Source: Mixophyes australis
Taxonomy: Eukaryota; Chordata; Amphibia; Anura; Limnodynastidae
Assembly: GCA_036250195.1 (NCBI GenBank)
Contig: JAVHZZ010000005.1
Location: 130,287,199 to 130,351,198 of the forward strand
Direction of reading: 5' to 3'
Length of the DNA: 64,000 bases
The notes under the pieces were generated by a model. It made no database searches. It saw only the letters and a program-made list of their open reading frames with translations, and had not been told where the DNA came from. The translations under genes and the position numbers were made by a program. Below are positions 1-12,115 of this stretch, piece after piece. How positions within the stretch are numbered: the first letter of the stretch is position 1; every line of letters starts with the position of its first letter.

Positions 1-104
1 ATTCTTGTTTCTCATGACATTTCTAACATTTCCCACAATTATCAACTTTCTAAGTCTTTCTAAACAAGAGAAATCGCAAAACAGTCATTTCTTCATTGCC
101 GTCC

Positions 105-121
105 AAAAACAACGCTTTTTT
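105..121. other. A5/T6 dyad with CpG-containing centre (first example; present in nearly every monomer)
   Basis: AAAAA and TTTTTT flank a 6-bp centre CAACGC, forming a short palindrome-like dyad in the most conserved part of the monomer. Occasional monomers change it: CAACAC in place of CAACGC (around 8487 and 17038), CGATTTTTT (around 9558, 40555 and 45542), and an extra T near 7245. A and T tracts in this arrangement can bend DNA and shape nucleosome rotation. Whether any protein binds here is unknown. Confidence 0.6.
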
Positions 122-177
122 ACACTCCGGTCTCCCTTTCTCTTGGAAACAATGACTTACATCAATTCTTTTACATA

Positions 178-354
178 ATTCTTGTTTCTCATGACATTTC
201 TAACATTGCCCACAATTATCAACTTTCTAAGTCTTTCTGAGCAAGAGAAATCGCAAAACAGTCATTTCTTCATTGCCGTCCAAAAACAACGCTTTTTTAC
301 ACTCCGGTCTCCCTTTCTCTTGGAAACAATGACTTACATCAATTCTTTTACATA
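178..354 (+). repeat. Reference 177-bp monomer (common A type)
   Basis: This monomer serves as the numbering standard. It has CTAACATTGCCC at 23-34, GAGCAAGAG at 62-70, no TA insertion, GCCGTCC at 98-104 and CTCCGG at 125-130. By hand count 63 of its 177 bases are G or C (about 36%). It contains about four CpG sites. A length near 177 bp is close to one nucleosome plus linker, as in many centromeric satellites; that link is general knowledge and is not shown by the sequence. Confidence 0.95.
234..250. other. Short inverted repeat TTTCT-7-AGAAA (example in second monomer)
   Basis: TTTCT and AGAAA flank a 7-bp centre, GAGCAAG or GAGCAGG depending on subtype. The subtype-defining A/G change at position 67 lies inside this loop. 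The arms are only 5 bp, so this is weak evidence of structure. It is listed because it recurs at the same place in nearly every monomer. Confidence 0.4.
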
Positions 355-710
355 ATTCTTGTTTCTCATGACATTTCTAACATTGCCCACAATTATCAAC
401 TTTCTAAGTCTTTCTGAGCAGATGAAATCGCAAAACATAGTCATTTCTTCATTGCCGTCCAAAAACAACGCTTTTTTACACTCCTGTCTCCCTTTCTCTT
501 GGAAACAATGACTTACATCAATTCTTTTACATAATTCTTGTTTCTCATGACATTTCTAACATTGCCCACAATTATCAACTTTCTAAGTCTTTCTGAGCAA
601 GAGAAATCGCAAAACAGTCATTTCTTCATTGGCGTCCAAAAACAACGCTTTTTTACACTCCTGTCTCCCTTTCTCTTGGAAACAATGACTTACATCAATT
701 CTTTTACATA

Positions 711-889
711 ATTCTTGTTTCTCATGACATTTCTTACATTGCCCACAATTATCAACTTTCTAAGTCTTTCTGAGCAGGAGAAATCGCAAAACATAGTCAT
801 TTCTTCATTGCCGTCCAAAAACAACGCTTTTTTACACTCCTGTCTCCCTTTCTCTTGGAAACAATGACTTACATCAATTCTTTTACATA
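711..889 (+). repeat. Reference 179-bp monomer (CTTAC/GCAGG/CATAG/CCTG type)
   Basis: This is a typical 179-bp variant. It combines CTTACATTG at 23-31, GAGCAGGAG, the TA insertion giving AAAACATAGTC, GCCGTCC, and T at position 129 (CTCCTGTC). These states travel together in dozens of monomers, so they act as a haplotype and not as independent mutations. A second common 179-bp type has GCAAG, the TA insertion, GGCGTCC and CCGG, for example at 1423. Confidence 0.93.
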
Positions 890-3208
890 ATTCTTGTTTC
901 TCATGACATTTCTAGCATTGCCCACAATTATCAACTTTCTAAGTCTTTCTGAGCAAGAGAAATCGCAAAACAGTCATTTCTTCATTGCCGTCCAAAAACA
1001 ACGCTTTTTTACACTCCGGTCTCCCTTTCTCTTGGAAACAATGACTTACATCAATTCTTTTACATAATTCTTGTTTCTCATGACATTTCTAACATTGCCC
1101 ACAATTATCAACTTTCTAAGTCTTTCTGAGCAGGAGAAATCGCAAAACATAGTCATTTCTTCATTGCCGTCCAAAAACAACGCTTTTTTACACTCCTGTC
1201 TCCCTTTCTCTTGGAAACAATGACTTACATCAATTCTTTTACATAATTCCTGTTTCTCATGACATTTCTAACATTGCCCACAATTATCAACTTTCTAAGT
1301 CTTTCTGAGCAAGAGAAATCGCAAAACAGTCATTTCTTCATTGCCGTCCAAAAACAACGCTTTTTTACACTCCTGTCTCCCTTTCTCTTGGAAACAATGA
1401 CTTACATCAATTCTTTTACATAATTCTTGTTTCTCATGACATTTCTAACATTGCCCACAATTATCAACTTTCTAAGTCTTTCTGAGCAAGAGAAATCGCA
1501 AAACATAGTCATTTCTTCATTGGCGTCCAAAAACAACGCTTTTTTACACTCCGGTCTCCCTTTCTCTTGGAAACAATGACTTACATCAATTCTTTTACAT
1601 AATTCTTGTTTCTCATGACATTTCTAACATTGCCCACAATTATCAACTTTCTAAGTCTTTCTGAGCAAGAGAAATCGCAAAACAGTCATTTCTTCATTGA
1701 CGTCCATAAACAACGCTTTTTTACACTCCTGTCTCCCTTTCTCTTGGAAACAATGACTTACATCAATTCTTTTACATAATTCCTGTTTCTCATGACATTT
1801 CTAACATTGCCCACAATTATCAACTTTCTAAGTCTTTCTGAGCAAGAGAAATCGCAAAACAGTCATTTCTTCATTCGCGTCCAAAAACAACGCTTTTTTA
1901 CACTCCTGTCTCCCTTTCTCTTGGAAACAATGACTTACATCAATTCTTTTACATAATTCTTGTTTCTCATGACATTTCTTACATTGCCCACAATTATCAA
2001 CTTTCTAAGTCTTTCTGAGCAGGAGAAATCGCAAAACATAGTCATTTCTTCATTGCCGTCCAAAAACAACGCTTTTTTACACTCCTGTCTCCCTTTCTCT
2101 TGGAAACAATGACTTACATCAATTCTTTTACATAATTCTTGTTTCTCATGACATTTCTAACATTGCCCACAATTATCAACTTTCTAAGTCTTTCTGAGCA
2201 AGAGAAATCGCAAAACATAGTCATTTCTTCATTGGCGTCCAAAAACAACGCTTTTTTACACTCCGGTCTCCCTTTCTCTTGGAAACAATGACTTACATCA
2301 ATTCTTTTACATAATTCTTGTTTCTCATGACATTTCTAACATTGCCCACAATTATCAACTTTCTAAGTCTTTCTGAGCAGGAGAAATCGCAAAACATAGT
2401 CATTTCTTCATTGCCGTCCAAAAACAACGCTTTTTTACACTCCTGTCTCCCTTTCTCTTGGAAACAATGACTTACATCAATTCTTTTACATAATTCTTGT
2501 TTCTCATGACATTTCTAACATTGCCCACAATTATCAACTTTCTAAGTCTTTCTGAGCAAGAGAAATCGCAAAACATAGTCATTTCTTCATTGGCGTCCAA
2601 AAACAACGCTTTTTTACACTCCGGTCTCCCTTTCTCTTGGAAACAATGACTTACATCAATTCTTTTACATAATTCTTGTTTCTCATGACATTTCTAACAT
2701 TGCCCACAATTATCAACTTTCTAAGTCTTTCTGAGCAGGAGAAATCGCAAAACATAGTCATTTCTTCATTGCCGTCCAAAAACAACGCTTTTTTACACTC
2801 CTGTCTCCCTTTCTCTTGGAAACAATGACTTACATCAATTCTTTTACATAATTCTTGTTTCTCATGACATTTCTTACATTGCCCACAATTATCAACTTTC
2901 TAAGTCTTTCTGAGCAGGAGAAATCGCAAAACATAGTCATTTCTTCATTGCCGTCCAAAAACAACGCTTTTTTACACTCCTGTCTCCCTTTCTCTTGGAA
3001 AAAATGACTTACATCAATTCTTTTACATAATTCTTGTTTCTCATGACATTTCTAACATTGCCCACAATTATCAACTTTCTAAGTCTTTCTGAGCAAGAGA
3101 AATCGCAAAACATAGTCATTTCTTCATTGGCGTCCAAAAACAACGCTTTTTTACACTCCGGTCTCCCTTTCTCTTGGAAACAATGACTTACATCAAATCT
3201 TTTACATA

Positions 3209-5881
3209 ATTCTTGTTTCTCATGACATTTCTAACATTTCCCACAATTATCAACTTTCTAAGTCTTTCTAAACAAGAGAAATCGCAAAACAGTCATTTCT
3301 TCATTGCCGTCCAAAAACAACGCTTTTTTACACTCCGGTCTCCCTTTCTCTTGGAAACAATGACTTACATCAATTCTTTTACATAATTCTTGTTTCTCAT
3401 GACATTTCTAACATTGCCCACAATTATCAACTTTCTAAGTCTTTCTGAGCAAGAGAAATCGCAAAACAGTCATTTCTTCATTGCCGTCCAAAAACAACGC
3501 TTTTTTACACTCCGGTCTCCCTTTCTCTTGGAAACAATGACTTACATCAATTCTTTTACATAATTCTTGTTTCTCATGACATTTCTAACATTGCCCACAA
3601 TTATCAACTTTCTAAGTCTTTCTGAGCAGATGAAATCGCAAAACATAGTCATTTCTTCATTGCCGTCCAAAAACAACGCTTTTTTACACTCCTGTCTCCC
3701 TTTCTCTTGGAAACAATGACTTACATCAATTCTTTTACATAATTCTTGTTTCTCATGACATTTCTAACATTGCCCACAATTATCAACTTTCTAAGTCTTT
3801 CTGAGCAAGAGAAATCGCAAAACAGTCATTTCTTCATTGGCGTCCAAAAACAACGCTTTTTTACACTCCTGTCTCCCTTTCTCTTGGAAACAATGACTTA
3901 CATCAATTCTTTTACATAATTCTTGTTTCTCATGACATTTCTTACATTGCCCACAATTATCAACTTTCTAAGTCTTTCTGAGCAGGAGAAATCGCAAAAC
4001 ATAGTCATTTCTTCATTGCCGTCCAAAAACAACGCTTTTTTACACTCCTGTCTCCCTTTCTCTTGGAAACAATGACTTACATCAATTCTTTTACATAATT
4101 CTTGTTTCTCATGACATTTCTAGCATTGCCCACAATTATCAACTTTCTAAGTCTTTCTGAGCAAGAGAAATCGCAAAACAGTCATTTCTTCATTGCCGTC
4201 CAAAAACAACGCTTTTTTACACTCCGGTCTCCCTTTCTCTTGGAAACAATGACTTACATCAATTCTTTTACATAATTCTTGTTTCTCATGACATTTCTAA
4301 CATTGCCCACAATTATCAACTTTCTAAGTCTTTCTGAGCAGGAGAAATCGCAAAACATAGTCATTTCTTCATTGCCGTCCAAAAACAACGCTTTTTTACA
4401 CTCCTGTCTCCCTTTCTCTTGGAAACAATGACTTACATCAATTCTTTTACATAATTCCTGTTTCTCATGACATTTCTAACATTGCCCACAATTATCAACT
4501 TTCTAAGTCTTTCTGAGCAAGAGAAATCGCAAAACAGTCATTTCTTCATTGCCGTCCAAAAACAACGCTTTTTTACACTCCGGTCTCCCTTTCTCTTGGA
4601 AACAATGACTTACATCAATTCTTTTACATAATTCTTGTTTCTCATGACATTTCTAACATTGCCCACATTTATCAACTTTCTAAGTCTTTCTGAGCAGGAG
4701 AAATCGCAAAACATAGTCATTTCTTCATTGCCGTCCAAAAACAACGCTTTTTTACACTCCTGTCTCCCTTTCTCTTGGAAACAATGACTTACATCAATTC
4801 TTTTACATAATTCCTGTTTCTCATGACATTTCTAACATTGCCCACAATTATCAACTTTCTAAGTCTTTCTGAGCAAGAGAAATCGCAAAACAGTCATTTC
4901 TTCATTCGCGTCCAAAAACAACGCTTTTTTACACTCCTGTCTCCCTTTCTCTTGGAAACAATGACTTACATCAATTCTTTTACATAATTCTTGTTTCTCA
5001 TGACATTTCTTACATTGCCCACAATTATCAACTTTCTAAGTCTTTCTGAGCAGGAGAAATCGCAAAACATAGTCATTTCTTCATTGCCGTCCAAAAACAA
5101 CGCTTTTTTACACTCCTGTCTCCCTTTCTCTTGGAAACAATGACTTACATCAATTCTTTTACATAATTCTTGTTTCTCATGACATTTCTAACATTGCCCA
5201 CAATTATCAACTTTCTAAGTCTTTCTGAGCAAGAGAAATCGCAAAACATAGTCATTTCTTCATTGGCGTCCAAAAACAACGCTTTTTTACACTCCGGTCT
5301 CCCTTTCTCTTGGAAACAATGACTTACATCAATTCTTTTACATAATTCTTGTTTCTCATGACATTTCTAACATTGCCCACAATTATCAACTTTCTAAGTC
5401 TTTCTGAGCAGGAGAAATCGCAAAACATAGTCATTTCTTCATTGCCGTCCAAAAACAACGCTTTTTTACACTCCTGTCTCCCTTTCTCTTGGAAACAATG
5501 ACTTACATCAATTCTTTTACATAATTCTTGTTTCTCATGACATTTCTTACATTGCCCACAATTATCAACTTTCTAAGTCTTTCTGAGCAGGAGAAATCGC
5601 AAAACATAGTCATTTCTTCATTGCCGTCCAAAAACAACGCTTTTTTACACTCCTGTCTCCCTTTCTCTTGGAAAAAATGACTTACATCAATTCTTTTACA
5701 TAATTCTTGTTTCTCATGACATTTCTAACATTGCCCACAATTATCAACTTTCTAAGTCTTTCTGAGCAAGAGAAATCGCAAAACATAGTCATTTCTTCAT
5801 TGGCGTCCAAAAACAACGCTTTTTTACACTCCGGTCTCCCTTTCTCTTGGAAACAATGACTTACATCAAATCTTTTACATA
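3209..5881 (+). repeat. HOR family 1, copy 2 (15 monomers, 2673 bp)
   Basis: It begins with the same TTTCCC / TCTAAACAAG monomer as copy 1 and ends with the same GGAAAAAATG and ATCAAATC monomers. It is 535 bp shorter, which is three whole monomers. One monomer is missing where copy 1 has 1246-1778: here 4454 and 4631 replace three monomers, and 4631 carries a private CACATTTATC. Two 179-bp monomers are missing from the run corresponding to 2314-2850. Confidence 0.9.
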
Positions 5882-7662
5882 ATTCTTGTTTCTCATGACA
5901 TTTCTAACATTTCCCACAATTATCAACTTTCTAAGTCTTTCTAAACAAGAGAAATCGCAAAACAGTCATTTCTTCATTGCCGTCCAAAAACAACGCTTTT
6001 TTACACTCCGGTCTCCCTTTCTCTTGGAAACAATGACTTACATCAATTCTTTTACATAATTCTTGTTTCTCATGACATTTCTAACATTGCCCACAATTAT
6101 CAACTTTCTAAGTCTTTCTGAGCAAGAGAAATCGCAAAACAGTCATTTCTTCATTGCCGTCCAAAAACAACGCTTTTTTACACTCCGGTCTCCCTTTCTC
6201 TTGGAAACAATGACTTACATCAATTCTTTTACATAATTCTTGTTTCTCATGACATTTCTAACATTGCCCACAATTATCAACTTTCTAAGTCTTTCTGAGC
6301 AGATGAAATCGCAAAACATAGTCATTTCTTCATTGCCGTCCAAAAACAACGCTTTTTTACACTCCTGTCTCCCTTTCTCTTGGAAACAATGACTTACATC
6401 AATTCTTTTACATAATTCTTGTTTCTCATGACATTTCTAACATTGCCCACAATTATCAACTTTCTAAGTCTTTCTGAGCAAGAGAAATCGCAAAACAGTC
6501 ATTTCTTCATTGGCGTCCAAAAACAACGCTTTTTTACACTCCTGTCTCCCTTTCTCTTGGAAACAATGACTTACATCAATTCTTTTACATAATTCTTGTT
6601 TCTCATGACATTTCTTACATTGCCCACAATTATCAACTTTCTAAGTCTTTCTGAGCAGGAGAAATCGCAAAACATAGTCATTTCTTCATTGCCGTCCAAA
6701 AACAACGCTTTTTTACACTCCTGTCTCCCTTTCTCTTGGAAACAATGACTTACATCAATTCTTTTACATAATTCTTGTTTCTCATGACATTTCTAGCATT
6801 GCCCACAATTATCAACTTTCTAAGTCTTTCTGAGCAAGAGAAATCGCAAAACAGTCATTTCTTCATTGCCGTCCAAAAACAACGCTTTTTTACACTCCGG
6901 TCTCCCTTTCTCTTGGAAACAATGACTTACATCAATTCTTTTACATAATTCTTGTTTCTCATGACATTTCTAACATTGCCCACAATTATCAACTTTCTAA
7001 GTCTTTTTGAGCAGGAGAAATCGCAAAACATAGTCATTTCTTCATTGCCGTCCAAAAACAACGCTTTTTTACACTCCTGTCTCCCTTTCTCTTGGAAACA
7101 ATGACTTACATCAATTCTTTTACATAATTCCTGTTTCTCATGACATTTCTAACATTGCCCACAATTATCAACTTTCTAAGTCTTTCTGAGCAAGAGAAAT
7201 CGCAAAACAGTCATTTCTTCATTCGCGTCCAAAAACAACGCTTTTTTTCCACTCCTGTCTCCCTTTCTCTTGGAAACAATGACTTACATCAATTCTTTTA
7301 CATAATTCTTGTTTCTCATGACATTTCTTACATTGCCCACAATTATCAACTTTCTAAGTCTTTCTGAGCAGGAGAAATCGCAAAACATAGTCATTTCTTC
7401 ATTGCCGTCCAAAAACAACGCTTTTTTACACTCCTGTCTCCCTTTCTCTTGGAAACAATGACTTACATCAATTCTTTTACATAATTCTTGTTTCTCATGA
7501 CATTTCTAACATTGCCCACAATTATCAACTTTCTAAGTCTTTCTGAGCAAGAGAAATCGCAAAACATAGTCATTTCTTCATTGGCGTCCAAAAACAACGC
7601 TTTTTTACACTCCGGTCTCCCTTTCTCTTGGAAACAATGACTTACATCAATTCTTTTACATA
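5882..7662 (+). repeat. HOR family 1, copy 3 (10 monomers, truncated)
   Basis: It opens with the TTTCCC / TCTAAACAAG marker and follows copy 1 through monomers 1-7. It then skips monomers 8-10 and resumes at the ATTCCTG/CGCG monomer (7127), CTTAC (7305) and GGCG (7484). After 7662 the order no longer matches this family. The monomer at 7127 has one extra base in the T run (CTTTTTTTCC), making it 178 bp and opening a short spurious reading frame. The monomer at 6948 has a private TCTTTTTGAGC. Confidence 0.88.
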
Positions 7663-7839
7663 ATTCTTGTTTCTCATGACATTTCTAACATTGCCCACAA
7701 TTATCAACTTTCTAAGTCTTTCTGAGCAAGAGAAATCGCAAAACAGTCATTTCTTCATTGCCGTCCAAAAACAACGCTTTTTTACACTCCGGTCTCCCTT
7801 TCTCTTGGAAACAATGACTTACATCAATTCTTTTACATA
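7663..7839 (+). repeat. Linker monomer between HOR families 1 and 2
   Basis: This is a plain 177-bp A-type monomer. It is followed by the ATTCTTTTTTCTC monomer that opens family 2. It belongs clearly to neither neighbouring HOR. Confidence 0.75.
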
Positions 7840-10154
7840 ATTCTTTTTTCTCATGACATTTCTAACATTGCCCACAATTATCAACTTTCTAAGTCTTTCT
7901 GAGCAAGAGAAATCGCAAAACATAGTCATTTCTTCATTGCCGTCCAAAAACAACGCTTTTTTACGCTCCTGTCTCCCTTTCTCTTGGAAACAATGACTTA
8001 CATCAATTCTTTTACATAATTCTTGTTTCTCATGACATTTCTTACATTGCCCACAATTATCAACTTTCTAAGTCTTTCTGAGCAGGAGAAATCGCAAAAC
8101 ATAGTCATTTCTTCATTGCCGTCCAAAAACAACGCTTTTTTACACTCCTGTCTCCCTTTCTCTTGGAAACAATGACTTACATCAATTCTTTTACATAATT
8201 CTTGTTTCTCATGACATTTCTAACATTGCCCACAATTATCAACTTTCTAAGTCTTTCTGAGCAAGAGAAATCGCAAAACAGTCATTTCTTCATTGCCGTC
8301 CAAAAACAACGCTTTTTTACACTCCGGACTCCCTTTCTCTTGGAAACAATGACTTACATCAATTCTTTTACATAATTCTTGTTTCTCATGACATTTCTAA
8401 CATTGCCCACAATTATCAACTTTCTAAGTCTTTCTGAGCAAGAGAAATCGCAAAACAGTCATTTCTTCATTGCCGTCCAAAAACAACACTTTTTTACACT
8501 CTGGTCTCCCTTTCTCTTGGAAACAATGACTTACATCAATTCTTTTACATAATTCTTGTTTCTCATGACATTTCCAACATTGCCCACAATTATCAACTTT
8601 CTAAGTCTTTCTGAGCAGGAGAAATCGCAAAACATAGTCATTTCTTCCCTGCCGTCCAAAAACAACACTTTTTTACACTCCTGTCTCCCTTTCTCTTGGA
8701 AACAATGACTTACATCAATTCTTTTACATAATTCTTGTTTCTCATGACATTTCTAACATTGCCCACAATTATCAACTTTCTAAGTCTTTCTGAGCAAGAG
8801 AAATCTCAAAACATAGTCATTTCTTCATTGGCGTCCAAAAACAACGCTTTTTTACACTCCTGTCTCCCTTTCTCTTGGAAACAATGACTTACATCAATTC
8901 TTTTACATAATTCTTGTTTATCATGACATTTCTAACATTGCCCACAATTATCAACTTTCTAAGTCTTTCTGAGCAAGAGAAATCGCAAAACAGTCATTTC
9001 TTCATTGCCGTCCAAAAACAACGCTTTTTTACACTCCTGTCTCCCTTTCTCTTGGAAACAATGACTTACATCAATTCTTTTACATAATTCTTGTTTCTCA
9101 TGACATTTCTTACATTGCCCACAATTATCAACTTTCTAAGTCTTTCTGAACAGGAGAAATCGCAAAACATAGTCATTTCTTCCCTGCCGTCCAAAAACAA
9201 CACTTTTTTACACTCCTGTCTCCCTTTCTCTTGGAAACAATGACTTACATCAATTCTTTTACATAATTCTTGTTTCTCATGACATTTCTAACATTGCCCA
9301 CAATTATCAACTTTCTAAGTCTTTCTGAGCAAGAGAAATCTCAAAACATAGTCATTTCTTCATTGGCGTCCAAAAACAACGCTTTTTTACACTCCGGTCT
9401 CCCTTTCTCTTGGAAACAATGACTTACATCAATTCTTTTACATAATTCTTGTTTCTCATGACATTTCTAACATTGCCCACAATTATCAACTTTCTAAGTC
9501 TTTCTGAGCAAGAGAAATCGCAAAACAGTCATTTCTTCATTGCCGTCCAAAAACAACGATTTTTTACACTCCGGTCTCCCTTTCTCTTGGAAACAATGAC
9601 TTACATCAATTCTTTTACATAATTCTTGTTTCTCATGACATTTCTAACATTGCCCACAATTATCAACTTTCTAAGTGTTTCTGAGCAAGAGAAATCGCAA
9701 AACAGTCATTTCTTCATTGCCGTCCAAAAAAAACGCTTTTTTACACTCCGGTCTCCCTTTCTCTTGGAAACAATGACTTACATCAATTCTTTTACATAAT
9801 TCTTGTTTCTCATGACATTTCTAACATTGCCCACAATTATCAACTTTCTAAGTCTTTCTGAGCAAGAGAAATCGCAAAACATAGTCATTTCTTCATTGCC
9901 GTCCAAAAACAACGCTTTTTTACACTCCTGTCTCCCTTTCTCTTGGAAACAATGACTTACATCAATTCTTTTACATAATTCTTGTTTCTCATGACATTTC
10001 TAACATTGCCCACAATTATCAACTTTCTAAGTCTTTCTGAGCAAGAGAAATCGCAAAACAGTCATTTCTTCTTTGCCGTCCAAAAACAACGCTTTTTTAC
10101 ACTCCGGTCTCCCTTTCTCTTGGAAACAATGACTTACATCAATTCTTTTACATA
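7840..10154 (+). repeat. HOR family 2, copy 1 (13 monomers, 2315 bp)
   Basis: The markers in order are TTACGCTCC (7965), CTTAC, CCGGACTCC (8328), CAACAC with CTCTGGTC (monomer 8375), TTTCCAAC with TTCCCTGCC (8552), AAATCTC (8731), TTTATCATG (8910), CTGAACAGG with TTCCCTGCC (9087), AAATCTC (9266), CGATTTTTT (9445), AAGTGTTTC (9622), a CATAG type (9799) and TTCTTTGCCG (9978). TTACGCTCC and CCGGACT each recur 2315 bp downstream. The CCCTGCC/AAATCTC pair occurs twice inside the unit, 535 bp apart, so the unit contains an older internal duplication. Confidence 0.88.
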
Positions 10155-10868
10155 ATTCTTATTTCTCATGACATTTCTAACATTGCCCACAATTATCAAC
10201 TTTCTAAGTCTTTCTGAGCAAGAGAAATCGCAAAACATAGTCATTTCTTCATTGCCGTCCAAAAACAACGCTTTTTTACGCTCCTGTCTCCCTTTCTCTT
10301 GGAAACAATGACTTACATCAATTCTTTTACATAATTCTTGTTTCTCATGACATTTCTTACATTGCCCACAATTATCAACTTTCTAAGTCTTTCTGAGCAG
10401 GAGAAATCGCAAAACATAGTCATTTCTTCATTGCCGTCCAAAAACAACGCTTTTTTACACTCCTGTCTCCCTTTCTCTTGGAAACAATGACTTACATCAA
10501 TTCTTTTACATAATTCTTGTTTCTCATGACATTTCTAACATTGCCCACAATTATCAACTTTCTAAGTCTTTCTGAGCAAGAGAAATCGCAAAACAGTCAT
10601 TTCTTCATTGCCGTCCAAAAACAACGCTTTTTTACACTCCGGACTCCCTTTCTCTTGGAAACAATGACTTACATCAATTCTTTTACATAATTCTTGTTTC
10701 TCATGACATTTCTAACATTGCCCACAATTATCAACTTTCTAAGTCTTTCTGAGCAGGAGAAATCGCAAAACATAGTCATTTCTTCCCTGCCGTCCAAAAA
10801 CAACACTTTTTTACACTCCTGTCTCCCTTTCTCTTGGAAACAATGACTTACATCAATTCTTTTACATA
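10155..10868 (+). repeat. HOR family 2, copy 2 (partial, 4 monomers)
   Basis: TTACGCTCC (10280), CTTAC, CCGGACT (10643) and TTCCCTGCC with CAACAC repeat copy 1 in order. The CTCTGGTC monomer (8375 in copy 1) is missing. The CCCTGCC monomer at 10690 has TTTCTAAC, not the TTTCCAAC of its counterpart at 8552. It could therefore be a hybrid of the two adjacent monomers, or an older unmutated form. Confidence 0.82.
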
Positions 10869-12115
10869 ATTCTTGTTTCTCATGACATTTCTAACATTGC
10901 CCACAATTATCAACTTTCTAAGTCTTTCTGAGCAGGAGAAATCGCAAAACATAGTCATTTCTTCATTGCCGTCCAAAAACAACGCTTTTTTACACTCCTG
11001 TCTCCCTTTCTCTTGGAAACAATGACTTACATCAATTCTTTTACATAATTCTTGTTTCTCATGACATTTCTAGCATTGCCCACAATTATCAACTTTCTAA
11101 GTCTTTCTGAGCAAGAGAAATCGCAAAACAGTCATTTCTTCATTGCCGTCCAAAAACAACGCTTTTTTACACTCCGGTCTCCCTTTCTCTTGGAAACAAT
11201 GACTTACATCAATTCTTTTACATAATTCTTGTTTCTCATGACATTTCTAACATTGCCCACAATTATCAACTTTCTAAGTCTTTCTGAGCAGGAGAAATCG
11301 CAAAACATAGTCATTTCTTCATTGCCGTCCAAAAACAACGCTTTTTTACACTCCTGTCTCCCTTTCTCTTGGAAACAATGACTTACATCAATTCTTTTAC
11401 ATAATTCTTGTTTCTCATGACATTTCTAACATTGCCCACAATTATCAACTTTCTAAGTCTTTCTGAGCAAGAGAAATCGCAAAACAGTCATTTCTTCATT
11501 CGCGTCCAAAAACAACGCTTTTTTACACTCCTGTCTCCCTTTCTCTTGGAAACAATGACTTACATCAATTCTTTTACATAATTCTTGTTTCTCATGACAT
11601 TTCTTACATTGCCCACAATTATCAACTTTCTAAGTCTTTCTGAGCAGGAGAAATCGCAAAACATAGTCATTTCTTCATTGCCGTCCAAAAACAACGCTTT
11701 TTTACACTCCTGTCTCCCTTTCTCTTGGAAACAATGACTTACATCAATTCTTTTACATAATTCTTGTTTCTCATGACATTTCTAACATTGCCCACAATTA
11801 TCAACTTTCTAAGTCTTTCTGAGCAAGAGAAATCGCAAAACATAGTCATTTCTTCATTGGCGTCCAAAAACAACGCTTTTTTACACTCCGGTCTCCCTTT
11901 CTCTTGGAAACAATGACTTACATCAATTCTTTTACATAATTCTTGTTTCTCATGACATTTCTAACATTGCCCACAATTATCAACTTTCTAAGTCTTTCTG
12001 AGCAAGAGAAATCGCAAAACAGTCATTTCTTCATTGCCGTCCAAAAACAACGCTTTTTTACACTCCGGTCTCCCTTTCTCTTGGAAACAATGACTTACAT
12101 CAATTCTTTTACATA
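10869..12115 (+). repeat. Seven-monomer entry segment of HOR family 3
   Basis: Monomers start at 10869, 11048 (CTAGC), 11225 (GCAGG), 11404 (CGCG), 11581 (CTTAC), 11760 (GGCG) and 11939 (A type). The order CTAGC-GCAGG-CGCG-CTTAC-GGCG-A is repeated in the next block (12651-13718) and again inside later copies. This is the tail of a family 3 unit whose front is absent. Confidence 0.8.

Larger units (their letters stand above)
1..3208 (+). repeat. HOR family 1, copy 1 (18 monomers, 3208 bp)
   Basis: The first monomer is marked by ACATTTCCC and TCTAAACAAG. The same marker returns at 3209, which sets the period. Monomer starts are 1, 178, 355 (GCAGATG), 534, 711 (CTTAC), 890 (CTAGC), 1067, 1246 (ATTCCTG), 1423, 1602 (GACGTCCATAAAC), 1779 (ATTCCTG/CGCG), 1956, 2135, 2314, 2493, 2672, 2851 (GGAAAAAATG) and 3030 (ATCAAATC). 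Seven monomers are 177 bp and eleven are 179 bp, which gives exactly 3208. Confidence 0.92.

Noticed and set aside
115..121. Pol III terminator (T6 run) indicating a small RNA gene in each monomer
   Set aside because: I saw no A box or B box upstream and no tRNA- or 5S-like fold. A T run alone is not evidence.
4891..4920. CENP-B box in CGCG monomers (ATTCGCGTCC)
   Set aside because: It begins like NTTCGNNNNANNCGGGN, but the required A and the CGGG are absent. No other monomer type comes closer on either strand.
7140..7367. Open frame of 75 codons on the plus strand
   Set aside because: It results from one extra base in the T run near 7245 that makes a 178-bp monomer. It is satellite sequence throughout.
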